A stretch of DNA of 64,000 nucleotides from Pedobacter terrae (GTDB lineage: Bacteria > Bacteroidota > Bacteroidia > Sphingobacteriales > Sphingobacteriaceae). The stretch spans positions 248,001 to 312,000 of the forward strand of contig NZ_FNCH01000002.1 of assembly GCF_900100705.1 (NCBI RefSeq), read 5' to 3'. The position numbers were made by a program, and so were the translations under genes. Positions 50,743 through 59,805 of the stretch are shown piece by piece. Position 1 is the stretch's first letter. Each line of letters begins with the position of its first letter. A model generated the notes under the pieces. The model saw nothing but the letters and a program-made list of their open reading frames with translations, was not told where the DNA came from and did not search any database.

Positions 50743-53451
50743 ATGAAAACGACCTTTACCCTCTTGCTATCTGCCATTGCACTTATATTGATATCGGCAA
50801 CTACACTAAACAAGAAAGTTTATGAAAGCAAAGCTTTCGATTTCTTTCCAAAACATAAAATAGATACGCCAGACCAGGACCGCTTTGTTAAAGTTACCCT
50901 TGCACAGGGAGAATTTACAGAGCCTACCGAAATGACCATACTCCCAAATCTGGATATTTTGGTTGCCCAGCGCAGGGGCGAAGTGTTGATTTATAAAAAC
51001 CAGACAAAAAAAATTAAAGAAGCTGGTAAACTTGATGTTTATTTCAAAACCAATACCCCGAATGTAAATGCAGAAGAAGGTTTATTGGGCATGGCCGCAG
51101 ACCCAAAATTTGCTGTAAATAAATACATTTATCTTTTTTATAGTCCGTTTGACAAATCTGTCAACCGACTTTCGAGATTTAAGTTGGTTAACGATCAGAT
51201 TGTTAAAGAATCAGAAAAAATTGTGCTCGAATTCTATTCTCAGCGCGAAATATGCTGCCATACCGGCGGTTCCATTGCTTTTGGATCAGATAACCTGCTC
51301 TATGTATCAACAGGTGATAATTCTACCCCATTTGATGCACCAAAACAACAATATGTAAATAAAGGTTATGCCCCGTTAGATAACAGGAAGGGATTTGAAC
51401 AATACGACTCCAGGAGATCAGCTGGTAACACCAACGATTTAAGGGGAAAAATACTCAGGATTAAGGTGAATGAAGATGGTACCTATAGTATACCGGAAGG
51501 CAACCTTTTCCCTAAAGACAATCCGAAAACGAGACCTGAAATTTATGTAATGGGTAACAGAAACCCTTACCGTATTTCGGTCGATCAGAAAACCAACTTT
51601 TTATACTGGGGCGAAGTTGGTCCCGATGCCACTAACGATGATCCGCTAAGGGGCCCGAGAGGTTACGATGAGATGAACCAGGCCCGTAAGGCAGGTAATT
51701 TTGGCTGGCCCCTATTTATCGGTAATAATTACCCTTACAAAGCCTACGATTATACCAATGGCGAAAACGGGAATGCATTCGATCCTCAATCGCCGATAAA
51801 TAACTCACCAAACAATACGGGTTTAGAAAAACTTCCACCTGCACAACCAGCCTATATCTGGTATCCTTATGGCGAATCAAAAGAGTTTCCACAAGTGGGT
51901 GCAGGCGGCCGTACCGCCATGGCTGGCCCGGTATATTATGCCACAGCGAACTCACCTTACCCTACTTATTATAACGGAAAGCTGATTATTTATGAATGGG
52001 TACGTGGATGGGTTAAAGCGGTAACAATGAATGCCCAGGGAGATTACGTCAGTATGGAGCCATTTATGGCTAACGTTTCTTTAGCCGCACCTATTGATAT
52101 GGAATTGGGACCAGATGGAAAAATATATGTCCTGGAATATGGCAAAGGCTGGTTTAGCAAAAACCCTGATGCTGCAATTACCAGAATTGATTATCTGAAA
52201 GGCAATCGTCCTCCGGCTATTGAACGCCTTAGTATTGCGAAACCCAGTGGTTTACTACCTTATAAAATGATGGCAACTGTTATCGCTAAAGATCCAGATG
52301 GTGGCCCGTTAAAATATGTATGGAATTTAGGGAAAGGAATTACCAAAACTACCAATACGCCAACATTAACTTATACTTTTACTAAAAAGGGAGAATATCC
52401 GGTAAGTGTTACCGTGATAGATAATAGCAAAGCTTCGGCAAAAAGCCAGGTGATACCTGTTTATGCAGGAAACGAACACCCAACTGTAGCCATTAACTTA
52501 AGCGGTAACAAGAGCTTTTATTTCCCTAATAAAACAATTGATTATAAAGTGTTAGTGAGTGATAAAGGTGCGAAAGTAAATACGAACCGCATCTACATCT
52601 CAAATACTTATACAGAAGGGACCGATTTAGCTGGGGCACAATTGGGGCATCAGCAGGCGGCACAAACGCTGGTTGGCAAAGCGCTTATGCTGAAATCTGA
52701 TTGTAGCACCTGCCACAAAGAATCAGCAGTTTCCATCGGCCCTGCTTTCGATAAAATTGCAGCAAAATACAAGAACGATAGTAAAGCAGTTGATTACCTG
52801 GCCTCGAAAGTAATTGGTGGTAGCCATGGCGTTTGGGGTGAAGTACCAATGCCTGCACACCCTGCAATGAAAGAAGCTGAAGTGAAAAAAATTACCGAAT
52901 GGATTATGACTTTGGGCAACAAAGAGGCCGTTAAAGCCTCACTGCCGACTTTAGGAAAAATTGTTCCTGCAACAGCTGCAGATAAAAAGAAAACGGTATT
53001 TACGTTAAAAGCAACCTATACCGACGCAGGAGCTGCAGGATTAAAACCTTTAACCACTACAAACGTAATCAACCTGAAAAGCAATATCATTGATGCTGAT
53101 GACATTAAAGACTTTGAAGGTTTTGAACGTAAAGACATTTATGGTGGCGAAAAACTCATTCTCACCAAAGACAACGGTTGGATAGCCATCAAAAATGTGG
53201 ATTTAACAGATATTTCAGGTTTTAGCTATTCATTCCGGAACCTTGACCCTGAATCGGATGGAGAAATCGAAATCAGATTGGACGATAGTAAAGGGATCAT
53301 GATTGGAAAGTCTACCTTTAGAAAAGCTGTACCCATCCAAATAATTTCGGATGGAAAACAACATGATATCTATTTCGTATTTAAAACGCTAAAAACGGGT
53401 GATAAGAAAAAGCGGACCATAATCCAATCGATTACTGTAGAGCCTAAGTAA
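50743..53451 (+). CDS. Secreted PQQ-type sugar dehydrogenase with PKD, cytochrome c and C-terminal domains
   Basis: The 902-residue exported protein has, in order: a signal segment; a six-bladed glucose/sorbosone dehydrogenase-like propeller (about residues 50-490, with EEGLLGMAADPKF and CCHTGGSIAFG); a PKD domain (about 495-575, PPAIERLSIAKPSGL to YAGNEHP); a c-type cytochrome with heme motif CSTCH (about residue 657) and PMPAHPAMKEAE (distal Met); and a C-terminal jelly-roll-like domain (about 770-900). It is likely periplasmic or on the surface and passes electrons from a sugar-type substrate via its own heme. Confidence 0.88.
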   Translation: MKTTFTLLLSAIALILISATTLNKKVYESKAFDFFPKHKIDTPDQDRFVKVTLAQGEFTEPTEMTILPNLDILVAQRRGEVLIYKNQTKKIKEAGKLDVYFKTNTPNVNAEEGLLGMAADPKFAVNKYIYLFYSPFDKSVNRLSRFKLVNDQIVKESEKIVLEFYSQREICCHTGGSIAFGSDNLLYVSTGDNSTPFDAPKQQYVNKGYAPLDNRKGFEQYDSRRSAGNTNDLRGKILRIKVNEDGTYSIPEGNLFPKDNPKTRPEIYVMGNRNPYRISVDQKTNFLYWGEVGPDATNDDPLRGPRGYDEMNQARKAGNFGWPLFIGNNYPYKAYDYTNGENGNAFDPQSPINNSPNNTGLEKLPPAQPAYIWYPYGESKEFPQVGAGGRTAMAGPVYYATANSPYPTYYNGKLIIYEWVRGWVKAVTMNAQGDYVSMEPFMANVSLAAPIDMELGPDGKIYVLEYGKGWFSKNPDAAITRIDYLKGNRPPAIERLSIAKPSGLLPYKMMATVIAKDPDGGPLKYVWNLGKGITKTTNTPTLTYTFTKKGEYPVSVTVIDNSKASAKSQVIPVYAGNEHPTVAINLSGNKSFYFPNKTIDYKVLVSDKGAKVNTNRIYISNTYTEGTDLAGAQLGHQQAAQTLVGKALMLKSDCSTCHKESAVSIGPAFDKIAAKYKNDSKAVDYLASKVIGGSHGVWGEVPMPAHPAMKEAEVKKITEWIMTLGNKEAVKASLPTLGKIVPATAADKKKTVFTLKATYTDAGAAGLKPLTTTNVINLKSNIIDADDIKDFEGFERKDIYGGEKLILTKDNGWIAIKNVDLTDISGFSYSFRNLDPESDGEIEIRLDDSKGIMIGKSTFRKAVPIQIISDGKQHDIYFVFKTLKTGDKKKRTIIQSITVEPK

Positions 53452-53618
53452 AGGATTTTGACATTGGATTCCGGCTTACACGGGAATTCAATGTCAATTA
53501 AGTTAATCATAAATAATACGTCATCAATCCTGAGCAATAATTTATAATATAAAAATCAATATGATTGACAGATAAAATTTATTAGGTAATATCCATCAAG
53601 AATCGTCATTCCCACTTG

Positions 53619-53696
53619 ATCCGATGACTATACGGATGGGAACCTTAAAACGTGCATTAAGATTCCCGCATGCGCGAGATCCGATAGCTATCGGAT
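53619..53696. repeat. Two copies of a palindromic intergenic motif
   Basis: ATCCGATAGCTATCGGAT at 53679-53696 is a perfect palindrome, and ATCCG-N9-CGGAT at 53619-53637 is a looser copy. A third copy (ATCCGATAATTATTGGAT) is at 54889-54906. These are dispersed repeats, probably REP-like. The rest of the 430-bp gap shows nothing else. Confidence 0.65.
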
Positions 53697-53856
53697 GACG
53701 ACCGAACTGGTGGATTCTGTCAATGATAGCTTATCGAAGGACTTCTAAAGCATCTTACCTAGGTTTTGGACAGGCCAACATAACATCAAGAAGCGCATCT
53801 CGGCTTGCAAAACCTCATTTTATTTAAAAAAAACATGATTTAATATCCATCATTGA

Positions 53857-53864
53857 TATCTTTG
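53857..53864 (+). promoter_or_regulatory. -7 promoter element for the HAD gene
   Basis: TATCTTTG (TAnnTTTG), 21 bp before the ATG at 53886. It shows that the earlier in-frame ATG at 53853 is inside the promoter and cannot be the start. Confidence 0.6.
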
Positions 53865-53885
53865 CAGCAAATACGGATGAATTCC

Positions 53886-54521
53886 ATGCAAAACATTAAA
53901 AATATAATTTTCGATTACGGAAACGTAATATTTGATATCGATTTCAAAATTGCTCAGGCTTCTTTTCAAAAACTGGGCATTACTGATATCGAAAATTTCT
54001 TTGCGCACAAAGCGCATAACCAATTATTTGATGATTTTGAAACCGGTGCCATTTCACCATCCGAATTTAGGGAAGGAATTAGAAATGCCGCAGGCAAACC
54101 TGAATTAACTGACGAACAGATTGATGACGCATGGAACAGCCTGTTAATTGGAACCATACAGGAAAACCATGATTTACTACTGGAAGTAAAAGAAAAATAC
54201 CGTACTTTTTTGTTGAGCAACAACAACGAAATCCACTACGATTGGATTATCAATTACCTGAAAGCGACCTTCCAGATTAATGATTACGATGCCTATTTTG
54301 AGAAAGCTTATTTCTCGCAACACATGAAACTGCGTAAACCCAACACCAATATTTTTGAGCAGGTGTTAAAAGAAAACAACCTAAATCCTGCTGAAACCCT
54401 ATTTATCGATGATAGTCCACAACATATTGAAGGCGCTAAAAAAGTGGGATTAAACGCATTGTTAATGACCGAAAAACCGGCACAGTTGGGTGCCTTCCTA
54501 AAAGCGAACGGAATTTTGTAA
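53886..54521 (+). CDS. HAD-family hydrolase
   Basis: The 211-residue protein has the HAD motifs: I (FDYGNVIFDIDF, with the first D as nucleophile and Gly in place of the usual DxD Thr/Val), II LSNNNEIH, III K in HMKLRKPNTNIF and IV FIDDSPQHIEGAKK. This is the subgroup with a small cap, such as YihX/YjjG-type phosphatases. The substrate is unknown. The DUF962 gene follows after 8 bp. Confidence 0.9.
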   Translation: MQNIKNIIFDYGNVIFDIDFKIAQASFQKLGITDIENFFAHKAHNQLFDDFETGAISPSEFREGIRNAAGKPELTDEQIDDAWNSLLIGTIQENHDLLLEVKEKYRTFLLSNNNEIHYDWIINYLKATFQINDYDAYFEKAYFSQHMKLRKPNTNIFEQVLKENNLNPAETLFIDDSPQHIEGAKKVGLNALLMTEKPAQLGAFLKANGIL

Positions 54522-54529
54522 ATTAGCAG

Positions 54530-54850
54530 ATGTCAGAAAAAAAGTATAAGTCGCTAAAAGAGTTCTACCCATTTTATTTATCAGAACATCATAATACCAC
54601 ATCGCGTGTTTTACATTTTATCGGTACGGGCTTGGTTTGCCTGGCTTTCTTTACCGGATTCCTTTTTCACAACTGGCATTTTTTTCTGACTATACCGGTA
54701 CTGGGCTATGGCTTTGCATGGGTTGGCCACTTCTTTTTTGAGAAAAACAAACCGGCTACTTTTCAGTATCCGGGTTATAGCTTAGTTAGCGATTTTATCC
54801 TGTTCTACGATCTTTTATCCGGCAAACAATCTTTTGCAGTGAAAAAATAG
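54530..54850 (+). CDS. DUF962/Mpo1-like membrane protein
   Basis: The 106-residue protein has the DUF962 pattern: FYPFYLSEHHNTTSRVLHFI at the start (His ligands), two to three membrane segments and WVGHFFFEKNKPATFQYPGY. Mpo1-type enzymes are iron-dependent dioxygenases that alpha-oxidise 2-hydroxy fatty acids in yeast. A similar role in bacteria is inference. The conserved His residues (SEHH, LHF, GHF) are present. Confidence 0.85.
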   Translation: MSEKKYKSLKEFYPFYLSEHHNTTSRVLHFIGTGLVCLAFFTGFLFHNWHFFLTIPVLGYGFAWVGHFFFEKNKPATFQYPGYSLVSDFILFYDLLSGKQSFAVKK

Positions 54851-54888
54851 TTTTTAGTAGTTTAAAACTACCTTTCCATTTAAACTCG

Positions 54889-55213
54889 ATCCGATAATTA
54901 TTGGATGAAGCGGCATCCCCCAATCCTTCATTGGGGATACAGCGCAAAGCGAGGCTGCATGTTCCGAAGGGTTACTGCACACTCATTTCCAAAAAAACAA
55001 CGAAAAACATAATACATGAAAGATGCTGAAATAGATTCAGCATGACGATACAAAACGAAAAATCGTCTTCTCGACTGAAGCGCAGCGAAATGGAGAGATC
55101 TGCTAGATATAGATTTCTCGACTACGTTGTACTCCGCTCGAAATGACGACGCTGTTAACTGAAAACCACCAACTGTGAACTGAAAACTGAATACTGCTAA
55201 CTGAAAACTGAAC
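54889..55213. repeat. Intergenic repeats including AACTGAAAACTG units
   Basis: This gap holds the palindrome ATCCGATAATTATTGGAT (54889-54906), a hairpin GATGCTGAA/TTCAGCAT near 55022-55044, and from 55157 a degenerate tandem of AACTGAAAACTG-type words (for example 55178-55191 and 55199-55213). The same 12-mer lies inside aroA at 62293-62304. No coding frame is credible. Confidence 0.6.
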
Positions 55214-56397
55214 TACAGCTTCCTTCTTTTCAATTCCCTTTCAATCAAACCTAACTCACGGCCTGTTTGCCCTGCCACCGAAGTATTTTCCTGTGCTCTT
55301 CTGAACAGATAAGGCATTACGGCTTTAATCGGTCCGTAAGGAACATATTTTGCCACGTTATAATTCGAATCGGCAAGATTAAAACTTAAGTTATCGCTCA
55401 TACCCAATAACTGGGCAAAGTATACATGAGGATGATTGTGCGTGATATTTTTTTCATCCAAAAGGTAAGTCAATAAACGGCTGCTATCTTCATTATGCGT
55501 TCCGGCAACAATGGCAATATCTTCAATATGATCAACACAATAGCGTAAAGATTCGTTGTAATCACGGTCTGAAGCTGCTTTATCCGGTTGAATAGGCGAA
55601 GTATAGCCCATTTCCGCGGCACGTTTACGTTCTTTTTCCATGTAAGCACCACGTACCATTTTTACGCCTAGAATAAAGCCATCAGCTTTGGCAATTAAAT
55701 GGTCAGCTTTCATATCTGCCAGCTTATCATGGCGGTACATCTGGTAAGTATTATAGACGATAATCCGCTCACGGTTAAATTTACGCATCATATCCAAAGC
55801 CAACTCATCAATGGTATCCTGAATCCAGGTTTCTTCAGCATCAATCATAATGGGCACCGCTTTATCATAAGCTGTTTTACAGATCATTTCGCAACGCAGT
55901 TTCACTTTTTCATACTCTGTCAGTTCTGCTGCAGTTAAAGTTTCTTTGGCATCCAGCTTCTGTAATAATGCAAAACGGCCTATACCCGTTATTTTGAAAA
56001 CCGTAATCGGAATTTTGGCATCGCCATCGGCACGTACAATGGTGCGGATAATTTCGGCACAGGTTTCGTCAAACACCTGCTCTTCTTCTTCTCCCTCTAC
56101 AGAATAATCTAAAATGGTACCTACCCCGCCTTTAGCTAATTGCTCAATGGCTTTATTACATTCTGCAATGGTTTCGCCGCCACAAAACTGCTGAAAGATG
56201 GTTACTTTGATAGCGCCCTGAATCGGCAAACCGATATTTAAAAAGAAGTTGGTAATAGCCGGACCAACTTTGGTCAGAAAATTATTTCCGATCATTTTAA
56301 AAAGCCAGTATGCCTTTTTCAGCTCATGATTAGATTTTTGACGGAAAGCAATTTCCGTGTTATCGAAATTAGGCTGTTTCTTGGTGGATAAATCCAT
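55213..56397 (-). CDS. Proline dehydrogenase
   Basis: The 394-residue single-domain protein has the barrel and catalytic region of proline dehydrogenase: MIDAEETWIQDTIDELALDM, KMVRGAYMEKERKRA and FAQLLGMSDNLSFNLAD, with a late RRAQENTSVAGQTGRELGLI. It oxidises proline to pyrroline-5-carboxylate using FAD. The partner P5C dehydrogenase is not in this window. The promoter faces left, back to back with the S4-aroB operon. Confidence 0.93.
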   Translation of the reverse strand: MDLSTKKQPNFDNTEIAFRQKSNHELKKAYWLFKMIGNNFLTKVGPAITNFFLNIGLPIQGAIKVTIFQQFCGGETIAECNKAIEQLAKGGVGTILDYSVEGEEEEQVFDETCAEIIRTIVRADGDAKIPITVFKITGIGRFALLQKLDAKETLTAAELTEYEKVKLRCEMICKTAYDKAVPIMIDAEETWIQDTIDELALDMMRKFNRERIIVYNTYQMYRHDKLADMKADHLIAKADGFILGVKMVRGAYMEKERKRAAEMGYTSPIQPDKAASDRDYNESLRYCVDHIEDIAIVAGTHNEDSSRLLTYLLDEKNITHNHPHVYFAQLLGMSDNLSFNLADSNYNVAKYVPYGPIKAVMPYLFRRAQENTSVAGQTGRELGLIERELKRRKL

Positions 56398-56426
56398 TTT
56401 TTACGATATAATAAGTCAGATTGATG

Positions 56427-56485
56427 CAAAATTATAAAAAGCATTGGTTGTTAAAACTAAAAACCTCTAAATAATCGTATTTTTG
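56427..56485. promoter_or_regulatory. Back-to-back promoters
   Basis: CAAAATTA at 56427-56434 is TAATTTTG on the minus strand (for proline dehydrogenase), and TATTTTTG at 56478-56485 is the -7 element on the plus strand. The second ends 6 bp before the S4 gene start, so that mRNA is probably almost leaderless. Confidence 0.55.
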
Positions 56486-56491
56486 CATAAA

Positions 56492-56698
56492 ATGATACAA
56501 TTCAAATTAGAGGGCGAATTTATTCCATTGATCCAACTGTTAAAAGCAAGCGGATTGGTTGGCAGTGGCGGTGATGCCCAAACCGTTGTTGAAGATGGTT
56601 TAGTAAAAACCAACGGCGAGGTTGAATTCCGCAAGCGCTATAAGGTTCGGGTTGGTGATATTATTACTTTTGGCGAAAATAAAATAGAAATTATTTAA
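56492..56698 (+). CDS. S4-domain RNA-binding protein (YbcJ-like)
   Basis: The 68-residue protein is a lone S4 domain: IPLIQLLKASGLVGSGGDAQ, TVVEDGLVKTNGEVEFRKRY and KVRVGDIITFGENKI. It probably binds structured RNA. Its stop codon overlaps the aroB ATG, so the two are translationally coupled. An in-frame TTG at 56483 lies in the promoter and is not used. Confidence 0.9.
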   Translation: MIQFKLEGEFIPLIQLLKASGLVGSGGDAQTVVEDGLVKTNGEVEFRKRYKVRVGDIITFGENKIEII

Positions 56699-57753
56699 TG
56701 GAACCACTTAGCAGCGCAGGCCATACCCTTTATTTCGAAAGCAATTTAGCCGCTTTAAAAGTACTTTTAGCCAGCAACAAATACAGCAAAATTTTTGTAT
56801 TGGCTGATGAACATACGAGTGAAATATGCTTACCGCTTTTTCAATCAATTTTAGATTTTTCTGAATTCGACCTGATCGAAACTTCAGCAGGCGAAGAAAA
56901 CAAAAACATCGATTTCTGTATCGGAATCTGGAAAACCTTATTGGATTTTGAAGCCGACCGTAAAAGCCTGATGATTAACCTGGGCGGAGGTGTAATTACC
57001 GATATGGGTGGTTTTATTGCTTCTACTTATAAACGCGGAATAGATTTTATTAATATCCCTACTACCCTCCTTTCGCAGGTTGATGCTTCGGTTGGCGGTA
57101 AAACGGGAATTGATATCGACAATGTAAAAAACATGGTTGGAACATTTACCCTGCCACAAATGGTTTTTATCGAAACTGCGTTTTTAAAAACGCTGCCAGA
57201 ACGCGAACTTTTATCGGGTTTTGCCGAAATGATTAAACATGGTTTAATTTACGACAAACCTTATTACGAGAAATTAAAAGCAAGCGATTATTTAACACCA
57301 GCGGCGGCAGATATTTACCGCTCAGTTGAAATTAAAAATGAGGTGGTCACCATCGATCCACACGAGAAAAACCTGCGTAAGATTTTAAACTTCGGGCATA
57401 CCATTGGTCATGCCATTGAAGGTTATTCTTTGGCAAATGACGAAAATCCCTTAACACACGGTGAAGCTATTGCCATTGGTTTTGTATGTGAGGCAGCACT
57501 TTCAATCAATAACAGTACGCTCAGTACAGAAGAATTGGAAGATATCAGCAGATATATCTTATCGTTATATCCTAAATATCACATCAAAAAAGAAATCTAC
57601 AACACCCTCTTGGAATTGATGAAAAGTGACAAAAAGAACGAAGATGGAAACATCCTTTTCTCACTTTTAGAACGCATAGGTAAATGCACGTTTAACTGCC
57701 GTGTAAGTACAACAGATATTTTAAGCAGTTTAGATTATTATAACAGTTTATAA
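56698..57753 (+). CDS. aroB: 3-dehydroquinate synthase
   Basis: The 351-residue enzyme converts DAHP to 3-dehydroquinate in the shikimate pathway. It has the NAD-binding segment LMINLGGGVITDMGGFIAST, the catalytic region IPTTLLSQVDASVGGKTGID and the metal ligands in LNFGHTIGHAIEG and LTHGEAIAIG. Other shikimate genes are 2-6 kb downstream, but a hydroxylase-like gene follows directly in this operon. Confidence 0.95.
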   Translation: MEPLSSAGHTLYFESNLAALKVLLASNKYSKIFVLADEHTSEICLPLFQSILDFSEFDLIETSAGEENKNIDFCIGIWKTLLDFEADRKSLMINLGGGVITDMGGFIASTYKRGIDFINIPTTLLSQVDASVGGKTGIDIDNVKNMVGTFTLPQMVFIETAFLKTLPERELLSGFAEMIKHGLIYDKPYYEKLKASDYLTPAAADIYRSVEIKNEVVTIDPHEKNLRKILNFGHTIGHAIEGYSLANDENPLTHGEAIAIGFVCEAALSINNSTLSTEELEDISRYILSLYPKYHIKKEIYNTLLELMKSDKKNEDGNILFSLLERIGKCTFNCRVSTTDILSSLDYYNSL

Positions 57754-57754
57754 A

Positions 57755-58717
57755 ATGAAATATACCGGAAGTGATATTTCTGTTATCGGGCTATTTAGCT
57801 TCGTCATCGTTTTAACCCTGGTTGAAATGTATTTTAGCTACCAGCATGACAGAAAATTATATACCAAACGCGATACCTGGACGAACATCTACCTGATGAC
57901 AGCAGCCGTTGTGATTAATTTAGGTACCAAAACGTTTACTTTTTTCTTATTGGCTTACTGCTACCAGTTTCGATTGTTCCAGATTTCTAATGTTTGGGTC
58001 TATTGGATTGTGCTTATTTTGGCGCAGGATTTTTTATACTGGTTTTTACACACCGTTGGGCATTACGTACGCTTTTTCTGGGCCATGCATGTCACACATC
58101 ACTCCTCTGAACACTTTAACTTAACCACCGGTTTCCGTTCAACTGTTTTTGAGCCTTTGTACAGGGTTTTCTTTTATCTTCCACTGGCATTTATGGGCTT
58201 TACAGCGGTTGATATTCTTTTTGCCTATTTGGTTACCCAAATCTATGGTAACCTGGTTCATACCCAATACAATATTAAATTCCCAAAATGGTATGAGTAT
58301 ATTTTTGTAACGCCATCTCATCACCGGGTACACCATGCCAGCAATGTGCGCTACCTTGATAAAAATATGGGCATGGTATTAATTCTTTGGGACAGATGGT
58401 TTGGAACCTTCCAGGCCGAATTACCAGAGGATAAAGTTAAATATGGATTAACCACCCAACCTACCGATACCGGACCGGTAAACATTATTTTCCATGAATT
58501 TATTGCTTTAACAGCAGACGTAAAAAAGGCCCCGACCTTTATGGATAAAGTGAAATACATTTTCAATCCACCAGGATGGAGCCATGACGGAAGTACTAAA
58601 ATTGCTAAAATTATGCAGCAGGAATTACTTGAGGAGGAAAAGATGAAATACGAAGAACTGCAACACCAAAAAGTAAAAGGACTTAACGATCGGGGAGAAC
58701 TAAGTTCTACAGGATAA
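57755..58717 (+). CDS. Fatty acid hydroxylase / sterol desaturase-family protein
   Basis: The 320-residue membrane protein has the three His clusters of di-iron hydroxylases: HTVGHYVRFFWAMHVTHHSS, SEHFN and PSHHRVHHASN. Several membrane segments surround them. The substrate is unknown, probably a lipid. It starts 1 bp after aroB, so it shares its transcript. The operon ends with the hairpin at 58740-58769. Confidence 0.9.
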   Translation: MKYTGSDISVIGLFSFVIVLTLVEMYFSYQHDRKLYTKRDTWTNIYLMTAAVVINLGTKTFTFFLLAYCYQFRLFQISNVWVYWIVLILAQDFLYWFLHTVGHYVRFFWAMHVTHHSSEHFNLTTGFRSTVFEPLYRVFFYLPLAFMGFTAVDILFAYLVTQIYGNLVHTQYNIKFPKWYEYIFVTPSHHRVHHASNVRYLDKNMGMVLILWDRWFGTFQAELPEDKVKYGLTTQPTDTGPVNIIFHEFIALTADVKKAPTFMDKVKYIFNPPGWSHDGSTKIAKIMQQELLEEEKMKYEELQHQKVKGLNDRGELSSTG

Positions 58718-58739
58718 AAAATATTAATTTGTTTAAGCT

Positions 58740-58769
58740 AATGGTCTGTGTCCTACAGACCATTTTTTG
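58740..58769 (+). terminator. Rho-independent terminator
   Basis: AATGGTCTGT/ACAGACCATT with loop GTCCT is followed by TTTTTTG. It ends the S4-aroB-hydroxylase transcript. Confidence 0.88.
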
Positions 58770-58948
58770 TTAATATCTTATTTAATTTTCAATCAAAGAT
58801 GTACACAGATTAACAGTGATGAAGTTTTTGTGTGCTAAAAATATTTTGGTTCCTGAGCGGTCGGGAATATTAATCCTCTAAACGTATATATTTTAGATTT
58901 TACAGCCCCTTTTACACACCGCTCATTACCTATTTAAGATATAATTTG

Positions 58949-58956
58949 TATTTTTG
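58949..58956 (+). promoter_or_regulatory. -7 promoter element of the toxin-antitoxin pair
   Basis: TATTTTTG, 17 bp before the antitoxin ATG, fits TAnnTTTG. Confidence 0.5.
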
Positions 58957-58973
58957 ATATAAACTTTTATACG

Positions 58974-59165
58974 ATGACAACGTTAACCATACAAGTTAAA
59001 GATAACGACACTGAATTTCTTTTAGAAGTAATTAAAAGAATTAACGGCAAAGTAATCCAATCTTCGAAGAAAGAGAATTTGCTTAATGGTATAAAACAAG
59101 GAATAAAAGAAGCTAAAGATATTAAAGAGGGTAAAATTGCCCCGCTCTCTCTAAATGATATATAA
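58974..59165 (+). CDS. Antitoxin of a RelE/ParE-type pair
   Basis: The 63-residue protein has a beta-like start (MTTLTIQVKDNDTEFLLEVI) and a charged C-terminal part (GIKQGIKEAKDIKEGKIAPL) that would wrap the toxin. The toxin gene overlaps it by one base, the normal layout. This antitoxin type, without an obvious HTH, is common in Bacteroidetes. Confidence 0.78.
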   Translation: MTTLTIQVKDNDTEFLLEVIKRINGKVIQSSKKENLLNGIKQGIKEAKDIKEGKIAPLSLNDI

Positions 59166-59488
59166 TGGCTGAAATTAAAATACTATATTCTCCCATTTTT
59201 ATAAAAAAAGCTAAGCAATTAAAAAAGAAACACTTATCATTAATTAGCGATCTATCTCAATTAGAATCGATATTACTAGAAAACCCCTATACAGGCACAC
59301 CTTTAGGAAACAACATTTTCAAAATAAGAATGGCTGTTAAAAGCAAGGGAAAAGGAAAAAGTGGTGGATATAGAGTAATCACCTATTTACAAAATGAAGA
59401 TGAGATCAATATGATTTATATCTATGACAAATCAGAGGAAGCTACCATTACAAAAAAAGATATTCAGAAAATAATTGATAGTTTATAA
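59165..59488 (+). CDS. RelE/ParE-family toxin
   Basis: The 107-residue protein has the RelE/ParE fold: a start KILYSPIFIKKAKQLKKKH, then GTPLGNNIFKIRMA, GKSGGYRVITYL and IYIYDKSEEATITKKD. The GYRVI strand with Arg and the lysine-rich surface fit an mRNA-cutting or gyrase-blocking toxin. The cellular target cannot be told. Confidence 0.88.
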   Translation: MAEIKILYSPIFIKKAKQLKKKHLSLISDLSQLESILLENPYTGTPLGNNIFKIRMAVKSKGKGKSGGYRVITYLQNEDEINMIYIYDKSEEATITKKDIQKIIDSL

Positions 59489-59613
59489 AACTACTAAAGC
59501 TTCTATCAAATAGAAATCTGCTTTTACCCTATTTTAAGCTACAAAAGACCAATCCATAAACCAGCCCATTTCTAACAAAATTAAATTTTATTAAAAATAT
59601 TTTCAATTTCATA

Positions 59614-59643
59614 TTGACAAATTAAATTTTGTTATTACATTTG
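59614..59643 (+). promoter_or_regulatory. Promoter of the pheA attenuator transcript
   Basis: TTG at 59614-59616, 19 bp spacer, then TACATTTG at 59636-59643. This is a good match to the Bacteroidetes consensus (-33 TTG, -7 TAnnTTTG). Transcription should begin near 59650, just before the leader peptide. Confidence 0.75.
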
Positions 59644-59660
59644 GCTCAACAAAAAAAGAA

Positions 59661-59723
59661 ATGCAAAACACAAACACATATTACTTTGGTTACTTTTACT
59701 ATTTTAGTGAGAGCCGGGGCTAA
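59661..59723 (+). CDS. Tyr/Phe-rich leader peptide of the pheA attenuator
   Basis: This 20-codon ORF (ATG 59661, TAA 59721-59723) has codons 7-15 reading Y-Y-F-G-Y-F-Y-Y-F: five Tyr and three Phe. An A-rich stretch precedes the ATG. Codons 18-20 (Ser-Arg-Gly) contain the antiterminator arm. When charged Tyr or Phe tRNA is scarce, the ribosome would stall in this run and leave that arm free. The peptide itself has no expected function. Tyr codons outnumber Phe codons although the next gene is pheA. Confidence 0.9.
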   Translation: MQNTNTYYFGYFYYFSESRG

Positions 59724-59791
59724 TATGCAAAAAGATATATAACAATATTAAAATGTATAAAAAAGTCCCGGCAAACAGCCGGGACTTTTTT
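59713..59791 (+). promoter_or_regulatory. Attenuator: alternative antiterminator and terminator
   Basis: GTCCCGGC (59765-59772) can pair in two ways. With GCCGGGAC (59778-59785, loop AAACA) and flanking A6/T6 it forms a rho-independent terminator ending at 59791. With GCCGGGGC (59713-59720) it forms an 8-bp antiterminator with one G-U. The second arm lies in the last codons of the leader peptide, so a ribosome at the stop codon masks it and allows termination, while a ribosome stalled on Tyr/Phe codons does not. Confidence 0.9.
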
Positions 59792-59805
59792 GTTTTAACG
59801 CAAAA

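Noticed and set aside
53853-53885. Upstream start of the HAD hydrolase
   Set aside because: The ATG at 53853 overlaps the -7 promoter element at 53857-53864, so the ATG at 53886 is the start.
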